Source of the DNA: Flavobacteriales bacterium
GTDB lineage: Bacteria > Bacteroidota > Bacteroidia > NS11-12g > UBA9320
Assembly (NCBI GenBank): GCA_020635455.1
Contig: JACJZT010000002.1
Span: 248,001-312,000, forward strand
Length of the DNA stretch: 64,000 nucleotides
Direction: 5' to 3'
In this document: positions 8,850-16,970 of the stretch, piece by piece
Layout: each line of letters opens with the position of its first letter
How positions within the stretch are numbered: the first letter of the stretch is position 1
The notes under the pieces: generated by a model
The model's input: only the letters and a program-made list of their open reading frames with translations
Told to the model about the DNA's origin: nothing
The model's database searches: none
Position numbers and translations under genes: made by a program

Positions 8850-9007
8850 TATCGGCTACACTTGAAAAGAAGTACCACAATTCCAATAAGAAAGATCAGA
8901 ATGGATATTTTATTGATACCATGCATCATTTTTAGATTTTTGTTACCTTCCGATCCGGGATCTTTCCTGAAGGTTATGTAGGACCATATTTTTTTAAGTA
9001 TTTCCAT
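8849..9007 (-). CDS. small single-pass membrane protein, DUF6728-like
   Basis: A 52-codon gene lying between purD and the adenosyltransferase. The product begins MEILKKIWSYITFRKD, has the motif KMMHGINKISILIFL, and ends in one transmembrane helix (about residues 33-49) followed by KCSR. It resembles short Bacteroidota membrane proteins that I recall as DUF6728. That name is from memory and should be treated as tentative. The ATG is 5 nt after the purD stop, and its TAA overlaps the next ATG, so translation is probably coupled. Tight packing in a three-gene operon supports it as real. The function is unknown. Confidence 0.78.
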   Translation of the reverse strand: MEILKKIWSYITFRKDPGSEGNKNLKMMHGINKISILIFLIGIVVLLFKCSR

Positions 9008-9012
9008 TTAAA

Positions 9013-10302
9013 TCAGTTTTTTTCCAAACTCAATAAATCTTTACCTATATCGGTCCTGAAGTATTTTCCTTCAAAATCAATTTCTTTAATGGTTTCGTAG
9101 CACATTTTTAAACAATCTGCTGCATCCTCTGCAAGCGAAGTTACTGCAAGTACTCTTCCGCCATTGGTAAAAATATCCGAATCCACTCGTTTGGTTCCGG
9201 AATGAAACATCAAACTTTCAGTATTAACCGGTAAACGGATGAATTTGTTTTTTTCGTATTTTTCGGGATATCCTCCTGAAACGAGCATTACCGTGCAACA
9301 GGAACTCGGATCCATCTTAAGATTTACTTCCTTTATTTTTCCTTCTTTTGCTTTCAAAATGATATCGGAAAGTCGGGTTTCCATTCTTGGGATCACAACT
9401 TCGGTTTCAGGATCACCCATTCTGCAATTGTATTCAATTACATATGGATCTCCCGCTACGCTGATCAATCCAAAGAATATGAAACCCTGATAGTTTAAAT
9501 GGTCCTTTTTAATTCCCTTCATTGTAGGTTCAATGATCCTTTCCTTAACCTTGGAAATGAAAACTTCATCGGCAAAGGAAACAGGTGAAACGGCACCCAT
9601 ACCACCGGTATTCAGGCCGGTATCGTTTTCACCGATCCTTTTATAATCTTTGGCTTCAGGGAGTAGGAGATAATCCTTACCATCGGTAGCTATAAAAAAT
9701 GAAACTTCAATGCCTTTCAGAAATTCCTCAATTACAATTGTCTGGCTCGCCTTGCCAAACTTTTCCTCACCCAACATTTCGTCAATACATTTGTTGGCTT
9801 CAGGAAGTGTACGGGAAATTACAACTCCCTTTCCGGCTGCCAAACCGTCAGCCTTAATCACATAAGGAGGTGATAAGGTACCGAGAAAATCCTTTGCTTC
9901 ATTTATACCAGATACACCAAAAGAACGGTAGGCTGCAGTAGGAATATTGTTTTTTAACATAAATTGCTTGGCGTATTCCTTACTGCCTTCAAGTTTTGAA
10001 GCTTCCTTATCCGGTCCGAAAACAAACAGGTGTTTAAATTGCTCCGAACCGGCTATATGATCCTTTATACCGGCAACCAGGGTGTCTTCGCCACCCGGAA
10101 GAATGCAGCCGATGTTGTTTTGTATGCAAAAATTTCCAACCGCATCAAAATCATTTATGTCAAGATCAACATTGCTTCCATAGAGTTCAGTTCCTGCATT
10201 GCCCGGAGCCGTAAAAATATTTTCCCTGCCTAATTCTTGGGCAAGTTTCCAGGCAAAGGTGCATTCCCGGCCTCCCGAGCCCAGTATTAAAATCTTAATC
10301 AT
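9013..10302 (-). CDS. purD: phosphoribosylamine--glycine ligase (GAR synthetase)
   Basis: PurD is an ATP-grasp enzyme that joins glycine to 5-phosphoribosylamine in purine synthesis. The N-terminus MIKILILGSGGRECTFAWKL is the typical glycine-rich start. The ATP-grasp core shows VIKADGLAAGKGVVI and MGDPETEVVIPRM, both standard PurD motifs, and there is an NTGGMGAVSPV loop. I place the start at the ATG at 10302 (429 residues) rather than at a TTG three codons upstream, because the ATG gives the family N-terminus and a -7 promoter box covers the TTG. It is the first gene of an operon with a small membrane protein and a cobalamin adenosyltransferase. Confidence 0.96.
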   Translation of the reverse strand: MIKILILGSGGRECTFAWKLAQELGRENIFTAPGNAGTELYGSNVDLDINDFDAVGNFCIQNNIGCILPGGEDTLVAGIKDHIAGSEQFKHLFVFGPDKEASKLEGSKEYAKQFMLKNNIPTAAYRSFGVSGINEAKDFLGTLSPPYVIKADGLAAGKGVVISRTLPEANKCIDEMLGEEKFGKASQTIVIEEFLKGIEVSFFIATDGKDYLLLPEAKDYKRIGENDTGLNTGGMGAVSPVSFADEVFISKVKERIIEPTMKGIKKDHLNYQGFIFFGLISVAGDPYVIEYNCRMGDPETEVVIPRMETRLSDIILKAKEGKIKEVNLKMDPSSCCTVMLVSGGYPEKYEKNKFIRLPVNTESLMFHSGTKRVDSDIFTNGGRVLAVTSLAEDAADCLKMCYETIKEIDFEGKYFRTDIGKDLLSLEKN

Positions 10303-10308
10303 AGCGTG

Positions 10309-10316
10309 CAAAAATA
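10309..10316 (-). promoter_or_regulatory. -7 promoter box of purD, implying a near-leaderless mRNA
   Basis: TATTTTTG on the minus strand (plus strand CAAAAATA) ends 6 nt before the purD ATG. It would start transcription about 3 nt from the start codon. No -33 element is clear. Confidence 0.48.
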
Positions 10317-10448
10317 TTCAATGAGATCCCATACTTAAACACATAATGTAATTACTTATCCATATAATGTAAATCCTCTTCAAATCTTCCACTATTCTAC
10401 GATATTTGCGAAAATTTTTTTTGGAACGGTTTTTGACTAGTATGTAAT

Positions 10449-13400
10449 ATGATAGGGAGCATTGTAAAGAGTATATCCAACTTGTTTGGAAATAAATCGC
10501 AGAGAGATGTTAAAGATCTTTGGCCACAAGTAGAGAAAATCAATGAAATTTTTAATGGATATTCTTCTCTTACCAACGATGAATTGAGGGCGAAGACCAT
10601 TGAATTCAAGAAGATCATTTCAGAACGGCTTAAGGATATAGATGACCAGATCCGTGCACTACAGCACGAATTGGAACACCTGATGTCTGAAGAAGTAGCA
10701 AGGCGTCAGGAAGTTTACGATAAGATAGATGAACTTGAGAAGGAGAGAAACACTCAGCTTGAAGAGGTTTTACAAGACCTTTTGCCGGAAGCCTTTGCTC
10801 TTGTAAAAGAAACCAGCAGGCGCTTGTCTGAAAATCCGGAACTTGAAGTAACTGCAAATAATTATGACAGGGATATGGCCATCGACAACGATTTTGTTGA
10901 GATACGGGGAGATAAGGCCATTTACAAAAATTCCTGGATGGCTGCAGGGGTTCAGGTAAACTGGAACATGGTGCATTATGATGTGCAGTTGATCGGTGGT
11001 ATGGTACTCCATGCAGGTAAAATTGCCGAGATGGCAACCGGTGAAGGTAAAACGCTTGTATCAACCCTGCCGGCCTACTTGAATGCTCTTGGCGGAAGAG
11101 GGGTTCACATTGTAACCGTTAACGACTATCTTGCCAGAAGAGACTGTGAATGGAACGGGCCTTTGTTTAAGTTTCACGGTCTTACCGTGGATTGTATCGA
11201 TTATCATCAACCCAATTCAATTGAAAGAAGAAATGCCTATCTGGCAGACATAACCTATGGTACCAATAATGAGTTTGGATTTGACTACCTGAGAGACAAC
11301 ATGTGTCATGATCCGGAAGAACTTGTTCAGCGAAAGCATCATTTTGCCATGGTGGACGAGGTAGACTCGGTTTTGATCGACGATGCCAGAACTCCTTTGA
11401 TTATTTCAGGTCCTGTTCCTAAAGGTGATCAGCAGGAATTTTTGGAATTAAAACCGAGGATCGAGAAACTGGTTAACGCTCAGAAAAAATATATAAATGG
11501 TGCACTTGCAGAGGCCAAAACCTTAATGGCAGCCGGTGATGAAAAAGGTGCAGGTTTGGCTTTGCTAAGGTGTTACAGAGGTTTACCCAAAAATAAGGCC
11601 CTGATAAAATACCTTGGTGAACCGGGTATTAAAACGGTGATGACAAAATCTGAAAGTTATCACCTTGCCGATCAGCAAAGAGAAATGCCCAAAGCGGATG
11701 CTCCCCTGTATTTTACCATTGATGAGAAAAACAACAGCATTGAACTTACCGATCAGGGAATTGATATGATATCTTCTGATGGAGAAGATAAGAAATTCTT
11801 TATACTTCCGGATGTTGGTACCGAAATAGCAGAAATTGAAAAACTGGAACTCGACGAAAACGAAAAATCGAGAAGAAAGGAAGAACTGATGCGTGAATTC
11901 TCAATCAAATCAGAACGCATACACTCTATAAATCAGCTGCTTAAAGCATATACCCTGTTTGAAAAGGATATTGAATACATCGTTCAGGATGGCAAGATAA
12001 AGATCGTTGATGAACAAACCGGACGTGTACTTGACGGAAGAAGATATTCCGACGGGTTGCATCAGGCGATAGAGGCCAAGGAGAATGTTAAAGTTGAAAA
12101 CGCAACTCAAACCTTCGCGACCATTACACTTCAGAATTTTTTCAGAATGTATCACAAACTGGCCGGTATGACCGGTACTGCTGAAACTGAAGCCGGTGAA
12201 CTCTGGGAGATCTATAAACTCGATGTTGTTGTGATCCCACCCAATAAAACCATCATTCGTGACGATCGTGAGGATCTGGTTTATAAAACCAAACGCGAAA
12301 AATACAATGCCGTTATAGAAGAAATTGTTGAAATGACAAAGCTTGGACGGCCCGTCCTTGTGGGTACAACCTCTGTTGAAATTTCGGAACTTTTAAGTAA
12401 GATGTTGTCGATGCGCAAGATCAAGCACAATGTCCTGAATGCTAAGCAACACCAGAAGGAAGCCGATATTGTTGCCGAAGCCGGTCAGGCATCTGCGGTA
12501 ACCATTGCCACTAACATGGCCGGTAGGGGAACCGATATTAAATTAGGACCGGGAGTTAAAGAAGCCGGTGGACTTGCCATTATTGGTACGGAAAGACACG
12601 ATAGCAGGAGGGTAGACAGACAGTTAAGGGGACGTGCCGGTAGACAAGGAGATCAGGGTAGTTCACAATTTTTTGTGTCGCTGGAAGACGATCTTATGCG
12701 CCTTTTCGGCAGCGAGAGGGTTTCCAAGATCATGGACCGTTTTGGATATAAAGAAGGTGAAGTGATACAGCATTCCATGATATCAAGCACGATTGAGCGT
12801 TCACAGAAAAAGGTTGAACAAAACAATTTTGGTACCCGAAAGCGATTGCTCGAGTATGATGATGTGATGAACAAACAGCGGACAGTAATTTATTCATTGA
12901 GAAGAAATGCCTTGCACGGAGACCGTTTGTCAGTGGATCTTAACAATATGCTCTATCAATGGTGTGAAGAGAGGGCATTCATGAGTAAGGAAGACGGAGA
13001 TTATGAGAATTTTAAAATGGAAGTGCTCCGGACCCTGGCTTTTGAACCTGAAATAACTATAGAAGATTTTAATAAATATAAACCTGAAGACCTGAGTGAT
13101 GAACTCTTCCATCAGCTAAACCTTCATTATCACAATAAATCCTTGCATATCCGTCAGTCAGCAACTCCGGTGTTCAAAAGAATGCAGATGGAAAGAGACG
13201 GAAAAATTGACAACATTGTGGTTCCATTTACCGATGGTGTTAAAAGTTTGAATGTTGTTTCAAACGTTAACAAAACCATTGATTCTGAAGGAAGGGAATT
13301 GATCAAGAACTTTGAAAAGTTCGTTGCACTGGCAAGCATTGACAATCACTGGAAAGAACATCTTCGCGACCTGGATGATCTTAAGCAAGCCGTTGCAACT

Positions 13401-13766
13401 GCCTATCTTGAACAAAAGGATCCTTTGCTGATCTATAAGAAAGAATCTTTTAATCTCTTTGGTGAAATGATCTCAACCCTGAACAATGAGATCCTTTCCT
13501 TGATCTATAAAGGATATATAGCGCATCCCGATGAAGAAGATCTGAAAGAAGCCTCTGGGGTAAGAAGAAAAACCGATATGAGCCGACTTAAAACAGGCAG
13601 GGATGATGTACCCGGGGGGCAGCAAGGCGTGGTAACGAATTCAAATACTGCAGAAAGGGTTCAGCAGAATCCGGTAATTGCAGGACCAAAAGTAGGAAGA
13701 AACGATCCTTGCCCATGTGGTTCAGGATTAAAGTATAAAAAATGTCACGGTAAAGACGCTGCATAA
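10449..13766 (+). CDS. secA: preprotein translocase ATPase SecA
   Basis: This motor protein drives unfolded preproteins through SecYEG. At 1105 residues it is longer than the E. coli protein, as is usual in Bacteroidota. Part of the extra length is a coiled-coil-like insertion near residues 60-110. Walker A is MATGEGKT (195-202), the DEAD-like motif appears in MVDEVDSVLIDDARTP, and the second nucleotide-binding domain has TNMAGRGTDIKLG and QLRGRAGRQGDQG. The C-terminal 25 residues carry the zinc-binding SEC-C motif NDPCPCGSGLKYKKCHG. It leads a cluster with a SPOR protein, alkaline phosphatase and metallophosphoesterase at 16, -26 and 13 nt spacing. Confidence 0.98.
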   Translation: MIGSIVKSISNLFGNKSQRDVKDLWPQVEKINEIFNGYSSLTNDELRAKTIEFKKIISERLKDIDDQIRALQHELEHLMSEEVARRQEVYDKIDELEKERNTQLEEVLQDLLPEAFALVKETSRRLSENPELEVTANNYDRDMAIDNDFVEIRGDKAIYKNSWMAAGVQVNWNMVHYDVQLIGGMVLHAGKIAEMATGEGKTLVSTLPAYLNALGGRGVHIVTVNDYLARRDCEWNGPLFKFHGLTVDCIDYHQPNSIERRNAYLADITYGTNNEFGFDYLRDNMCHDPEELVQRKHHFAMVDEVDSVLIDDARTPLIISGPVPKGDQQEFLELKPRIEKLVNAQKKYINGALAEAKTLMAAGDEKGAGLALLRCYRGLPKNKALIKYLGEPGIKTVMTKSESYHLADQQREMPKADAPLYFTIDEKNNSIELTDQGIDMISSDGEDKKFFILPDVGTEIAEIEKLELDENEKSRRKEELMREFSIKSERIHSINQLLKAYTLFEKDIEYIVQDGKIKIVDEQTGRVLDGRRYSDGLHQAIEAKENVKVENATQTFATITLQNFFRMYHKLAGMTGTAETEAGELWEIYKLDVVVIPPNKTIIRDDREDLVYKTKREKYNAVIEEIVEMTKLGRPVLVGTTSVEISELLSKMLSMRKIKHNVLNAKQHQKEADIVAEAGQASAVTIATNMAGRGTDIKLGPGVKEAGGLAIIGTERHDSRRVDRQLRGRAGRQGDQGSSQFFVSLEDDLMRLFGSERVSKIMDRFGYKEGEVIQHSMISSTIERSQKKVEQNNFGTRKRLLEYDDVMNKQRTVIYSLRRNALHGDRLSVDLNNMLYQWCEERAFMSKEDGDYENFKMEVLRTLAFEPEITIEDFNKYKPEDLSDELFHQLNLHYHNKSLHIRQSATPVFKRMQMERDGKIDNIVVPFTDGVKSLNVVSNVNKTIDSEGRELIKNFEKFVALASIDNHWKEHLRDLDDLKQAVATAYLEQKDPLLIYKKESFNLFGEMISTLNNEILSLIYKGYIAHPDEEDLKEASGVRRKTDMSRLKTGRDDVPGGQQGVVTNSNTAERVQQNPVIAGPKVGRNDPCPCGSGLKYKKCHGKDAA

Positions 13767-13782
13767 AGTATATTTGTAAACA

Positions 13783-14226
13783 ATGCTCCGTTTAATAAAC
13801 TTACTCTTATTTGGTTTACTGGCTATTCAAATGAACGGACAGGGCAAAATAGAAGTTTTTGCAGATTCGGCGCTTGATAAGCTGATCCTAAAACGGGCAG
13901 AAGCGGTTGCAAACCACGAAAACCTTGATACCTTGATGGTAAGGGGATATCGTTTGCAAATTTATTTTAGCAACGATCGAAACAAAGCCTATGCTGTAAT
14001 GGAAAAGGCAAAAAGACTTTTTCCGGAATACGCTTCAGAAACCTATGTTATTTACCAATCGCCTAACTACAAGGTTCGGGTCGGTAATTTTATAAAAGAA
14101 ACAGATTCCAAAGAAACCGAAAAAGTACTTTTAAATAGTTTTGAAAATGTTTTTTTGGTAAGGGACAAGGTGGTTTATTATCGAAACAGACCTAAAGTCA
14201 ATGATACCGAAGAAGATCAGAATTAA
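13783..14226 (+). CDS. secreted SPOR-domain protein
   Basis: A 147-residue protein with a signal peptide (residues 1-20, ending QMNGQ) and a C-terminal SPOR-like fold. RGYRLQIYFSNDRNKAYAVM is the typical first strand and helix, and SPNYKVRVGNF is the second strand pair. SPOR domains bind denuded glycan strands of peptidoglycan, so an envelope or division-site role is possible, but this protein is too short to say which. The gene starts 16 nt after secA and its last 26 nt overlap the alkaline phosphatase gene in another frame, so the two are probably translationally coupled. Confidence 0.82.
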   Translation: MLRLINLLLFGLLAIQMNGQGKIEVFADSALDKLILKRAEAVANHENLDTLMVRGYRLQIYFSNDRNKAYAVMEKAKRLFPEYASETYVIYQSPNYKVRVGNFIKETDSKETEKVLLNSFENVFLVRDKVVYYRNRPKVNDTEEDQN

Positions 14227-15298
14227 AACCACACTATGTCTGGGTATACTTCTAATGTTCGTAAACCTAAGTGAGGTTTCGGCCCAAACATCTAAAATTG
14301 AAAAACCTAAGAATGTAATTTTATTGATCGGAGACGGAATGGGATTGTCTCAGATCAGTGCAGGTCTGGTTTATAGGGGCGGTGATCTGAACCTCGCAAG
14401 ATTTAAGGTAGTTGGTTTTATTCAAACTCATAGTGCAGATGATTTTATAACAGATAGTGCTGCCGGAGCAACCGCGTTTTCAACAGGTAAGAAAACCAGC
14501 AATGGTTCGATTGGGGTTGATTCTTCAGGAAAAACTCTTGAAACCATACTTGAATGGTCTGAGAAAAAAGGTCTTTCAACCGGCCTGATTGCAACTGCAG
14601 CGATCACGCATGCCACTCCTGCATCGTTTATTGCCCATGTCAGAAGCAGAAATATGCACTATGATATCGCAAAGGATTTTTTAAAAACGGATGTTGATGT
14701 GGTAATGGGAGGTGGAATGGCACATTTCAGAAACGATTCTTTGAAGATTGATCTCTTAAGCGGTCTTGTTAATAAAGGATATAAAATATACGACAGCACA
14801 ACTTCCATAGAAAGCATCAGTGCTTCCAGGTTCTATGCATTTAGCAATATGTATCATCCGCCTAAAATGCTCGACGGACGAGGAGATTATCTTTCGAAGG
14901 CTTCAATAAAGGCAATTGAAATTTTAAGTAAAAATAAAAACGGTTTTTTTGTTATGATAGAAGGCTCGCAAATCGATTGGGGAGGACATAGCAATCAAAC
15001 CGAGTACATAGCAACTGAAACGGCCGACTTCGACCTTGCGATCGGTAAAGTACTTGATTGGGCAGTGAACGACAAGAACACACTTGTGGTAGTAACTGCC
15101 GATCATGAAACGGGCGGATTTGCTCTTAAAGGTGGATCTTATGAAAATAAAACCGTTGAAGGAGGCTTTGTAACGAATAAACACACCGGTTGCCTGATAC
15201 CTGTTTTTGCATACGGACCTGGTTCCGAACAGTTTTCAGGGATTTATGACAATACCGAAATTTACCACAAAATAAAAAGCCTGCTGGAAAGCCGTTAG
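14201..15298 (+). CDS. secreted alkaline phosphatase (PhoA-type)
   Basis: A periplasmic phosphomonoesterase of 365 residues with a signal peptide ending EVSAQ (about residue 29). Metal and catalytic motifs of the alkaline phosphatase superfamily are all visible: LLIGDGMG (41-48), TDSAAGATA with the nucleophile Ser86, EGSQIDWGGHSN, and TADHETGGFA. It lacks the large insertions of some family members, giving a compact enzyme. The chosen ATG lies inside the end of the SPOR gene, and it is the only start giving a full signal peptide. The substrate is probably broad phosphate monoesters. No Pho box was recognised upstream, and the gene appears to depend on the secA-cluster transcript. Confidence 0.93.
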   Translation: MIPKKIRIKTTLCLGILLMFVNLSEVSAQTSKIEKPKNVILLIGDGMGLSQISAGLVYRGGDLNLARFKVVGFIQTHSADDFITDSAAGATAFSTGKKTSNGSIGVDSSGKTLETILEWSEKKGLSTGLIATAAITHATPASFIAHVRSRNMHYDIAKDFLKTDVDVVMGGGMAHFRNDSLKIDLLSGLVNKGYKIYDSTTSIESISASRFYAFSNMYHPPKMLDGRGDYLSKASIKAIEILSKNKNGFFVMIEGSQIDWGGHSNQTEYIATETADFDLAIGKVLDWAVNDKNTLVVVTADHETGGFALKGGSYENKTVEGGFVTNKHTGCLIPVFAYGPGSEQFSGIYDNTEIYHKIKSLLESR

Positions 15299-15311
15299 CA
15301 AAATTGTAATA

Positions 15312-16070
15312 ATGCGCTTACAATATTGTTCCGATCTGCATCTTGAGTTTAAGGAGAATAAAGAGTTTCTTTTAAGAAATCCTATCGAACCCCGGGCGGA
15401 CATCCTTTTATTGGCCGGAGATATTGTTCCTCTTGCAATTTTGAAAGACCACAATTGGTTTTTTGACGACCTTTCCGTCAAATTTAAAAAAGTGATCTGG
15501 ATCGGAGGTAATCATGAGTTTTACAATTCCGACCTGAAAGATTATTCGGGATCCTTTAAGATCCCGGTTCGAAAGAACATATTTTTTGTGAATAATGAAG
15601 AATTTGTTTTTGAGGATGTTCATTTGATCGGAAGCACCTTATGGGGGCAAATATCAAAATCAAATGCCTCGCAGGTCGAACACAGTGTTACGGATTTTTA
15701 TTCGATTAAAAAGAATGGAAAGAAGTTTCTTCCGGCAGATTTCAACTTAAGGCATAAGGAAGATCTGAATTTTATAAAAAACACACTTTTAAAGAATTCG
15801 GGAAAGAAGAATGTGGTTTTCACACACCATGTACCATCCTATAAAAATTATATTGTTCCTGAGATCCTAAAGGGAATTGATGAAGCTTTTTTGGTAGATC
15901 TTGACAAATTTATAGAATCATCCGAGGCCACGGCCTGGATATATGGCCATCACCACTACAATGCTCCTGAATTTAAGATAGGGAATTGCAGAATGCTCAC
16001 AAATCAGCTTGGGTATGTAAGACACCAACCTGTGCAGACCTTTGACAATAGCAGGATCCTTGATATATAA
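15312..16070 (+). CDS. calcineurin-like metallophosphoesterase
   Basis: A cytoplasmic 252-residue protein with the full set of dinuclear metallophosphoesterase motifs in order: YCSDLHLEF, LLAGDIV, IGGNHEFYN, FTHHVPSYK and IYGHHHYN. This fits the family of small phosphodiesterases or phosphatases. The substrate cannot be told from sequence. No signal peptide is present, unlike the upstream phosphatase. It starts 13 nt after that gene and ends at a hairpin terminator, so it is probably the last gene of the secA cluster. Confidence 0.9.
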   Translation: MRLQYCSDLHLEFKENKEFLLRNPIEPRADILLLAGDIVPLAILKDHNWFFDDLSVKFKKVIWIGGNHEFYNSDLKDYSGSFKIPVRKNIFFVNNEEFVFEDVHLIGSTLWGQISKSNASQVEHSVTDFYSIKKNGKKFLPADFNLRHKEDLNFIKNTLLKNSGKKNVVFTHHVPSYKNYIVPEILKGIDEAFLVDLDKFIESSEATAWIYGHHHYNAPEFKIGNCRMLTNQLGYVRHQPVQTFDNSRILDI

Positions 16071-16096
16071 AAAAAGCCTGAACAAGTCAGGCTTTC
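16071..16096 (-). terminator. hairpin terminator between the metallophosphoesterase and rpmA
   Basis: An 8-bp stem (AAGCCTGA with TCAGGCTT) closes a 5-nt loop. On the minus strand it is followed by a T run, so it should end the rplU-rpmA transcript efficiently. In the plus direction the T run is shorter, but it may also stop the secA cluster transcript. Confidence 0.82.
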
Positions 16097-16120
16097 GGTA
16101 TTATCTTAGGAATTAGAATT

Positions 16121-16378
16121 TTAGTTTTCGGTTTGAACAGAAACAAAGGATCTGTTTTCTTTACCTTTTTTGAAAACAACCTTACCATCGGTTAGGGCAA
16201 AAAGAGTGTGATCTTTGCCAATACCAACATTGTTTCCGGGGTGATGCTTGGTGCCTCTTTGTCGAACGATAATGTTACCGGCTGCAACCGATTGACCACC
16301 GAATAATTTAACTCCAAGTCTTTTACTATGCGATTCGCGTCCGTTCTTTGATGAACCTGCCCCTTTTTTATGTGCCAT
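16121..16378 (-). CDS. rpmA: 50S ribosomal protein L27
   Basis: L27 is a small basic protein of the large ribosomal subunit whose N-terminal tail reaches the peptidyl-transferase centre. The 85-residue sequence starts MAHKKGAGSSKNGRES, the invariant N-terminus without the cleavable extension found in Firmicutes. GGQSVAAGNIIVRQRGTKHH is the conserved core. It follows rplU by 3 nt in the standard L21-L27 operon. Confidence 0.98.
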   Translation of the reverse strand: MAHKKGAGSSKNGRESHSKRLGVKLFGGQSVAAGNIIVRQRGTKHHPGNNVGIGKDHTLFALTDGKVVFKKGKENRSFVSVQTEN

Positions 16379-16381
16379 TTT

Positions 16382-16693
16382 TTATCCTTTTATTGATTCA
16401 ATTTGAATTCGGGTCAAATACTGTCTGTGACCTCTTTTTAATTTATAACCCTTTCTTCTTTTTTTCTTAAAAACAATAACCTTATCGCCTTTAAGATGAG
16501 AAAGTACTTTTGCTTTCACACTTGCTCCGGCTACTGACGGAGAACCTACGGTTACTTTACCGTTATTGTCAATTAAAAGTACTTCATCAAATTTTACAGA
16601 ACTTCCTTCATCGTCCGATAAACGGTGTACATATAAATTCTGATTCTCGGTTACTTTAAATTGCTGACCTGCTATATTTACTATTGCGTACAT
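16382..16693 (-). CDS. rplU: 50S ribosomal protein L21
   Basis: L21 binds 23S rRNA next to L20. The 103-residue protein starts MYAIVNIAGQQFKV and contains FKKKRRKGYKLKRGHRQYLT, the family's basic RNA-binding signature, and ends in IQIESIKG. A strong promoter lies just upstream, and rpmA follows immediately, as in most bacteria. Confidence 0.98.
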   Translation of the reverse strand: MYAIVNIAGQQFKVTENQNLYVHRLSDDEGSSVKFDEVLLIDNNGKVTVGSPSVAGASVKAKVLSHLKGDKVIVFKKKRRKGYKLKRGHRQYLTRIQIESIKG

Positions 16694-16708
16694 GTTTTAA
16701 TAGGGCTG

Positions 16709-16740
16709 CAAAAATAGATATTAATATTTAATTATTCAAA
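16709..16740 (-). promoter_or_regulatory. promoter of rplU-rpmA (-33 TTTG, -7 TATTTTTG)
   Basis: On the minus strand TTTG (16740-16737) is followed after 20 nt by TATTTTTG (16716-16709), a full match to the Bacteroidota promoter form. The -7 box ends 15 nt before the rplU ATG. Confidence 0.75.
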
Positions 16741-16827
16741 GGCATTTCGTAAATATTTTATGAACGATTGCCGGTTCTCAAAACCACGCATCGCAAACTT
16801 TGTAATCTACGAATTTTATCAGAAAAG

Positions 16828-16909
16828 TGCCCGGTAGCAGATTCGAACTGCTACAGCCTAAGCCACCACCCCCTCAAGATGGCATGTCTACCAATTTCAT
16901 CAACCGGGC
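16828..16909 (-). tRNA. tRNA-Leu (GAG anticodon)
   Basis: The minus strand folds into an 82-nt class II tRNA. The acceptor stem is GCCCGGT pairing with ACCGGGC, with discriminator A. A D-arm with GAAATTGGTAGAC is present. The anticodon arm is CCATC/GGTGG around the loop TTGAGGG, giving anticodon GAG. There is a long variable arm and a T-arm with GTTCGAATC. The 3' CCA is not encoded (the next bases are CTT), so it must be added by nucleotidyltransferase. The anticodon and long variable arm both point to leucine. Confidence 0.95.
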
Positions 16910-16922
16910 AAATATTTTTTTG

Positions 16923-16930
16923 CAAAGATA
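16923..16930 (-). promoter_or_regulatory. -7 promoter box of tRNA-Leu
   Basis: The minus strand reads TATCTTTG (plus strand CAAAGATA) 13 nt upstream of the mature tRNA 5' end. A TTG lies 16 nt further upstream, slightly close for a -33 element. Confidence 0.5.
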
Positions 16931-16970
16931 CTTTTTTTATTATACACAATCATACGAATGCTTTAGGTTT

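Noticed and set aside
10303..10311. TTG at 10311 as purD start.
   Set aside because: The ATG at 10302 gives the family N-terminus, and the TTG overlaps the -7 promoter box.
8850..10320. A cobalamin or purine riboswitch controlling the purD-adenosyltransferase operon.
   Set aside because: The predicted leader is only about 3 nt and no gap within the operon exceeds 5 nt, leaving no room for an aptamer.
10630..11064. 144-codon open frame on the minus strand inside secA.
   Set aside because: It is a shadow of the secA reading frame: no family motif, no promoter, and it sits opposite a strongly conserved gene. The many other antisense frames in the window were rejected for the same reason.
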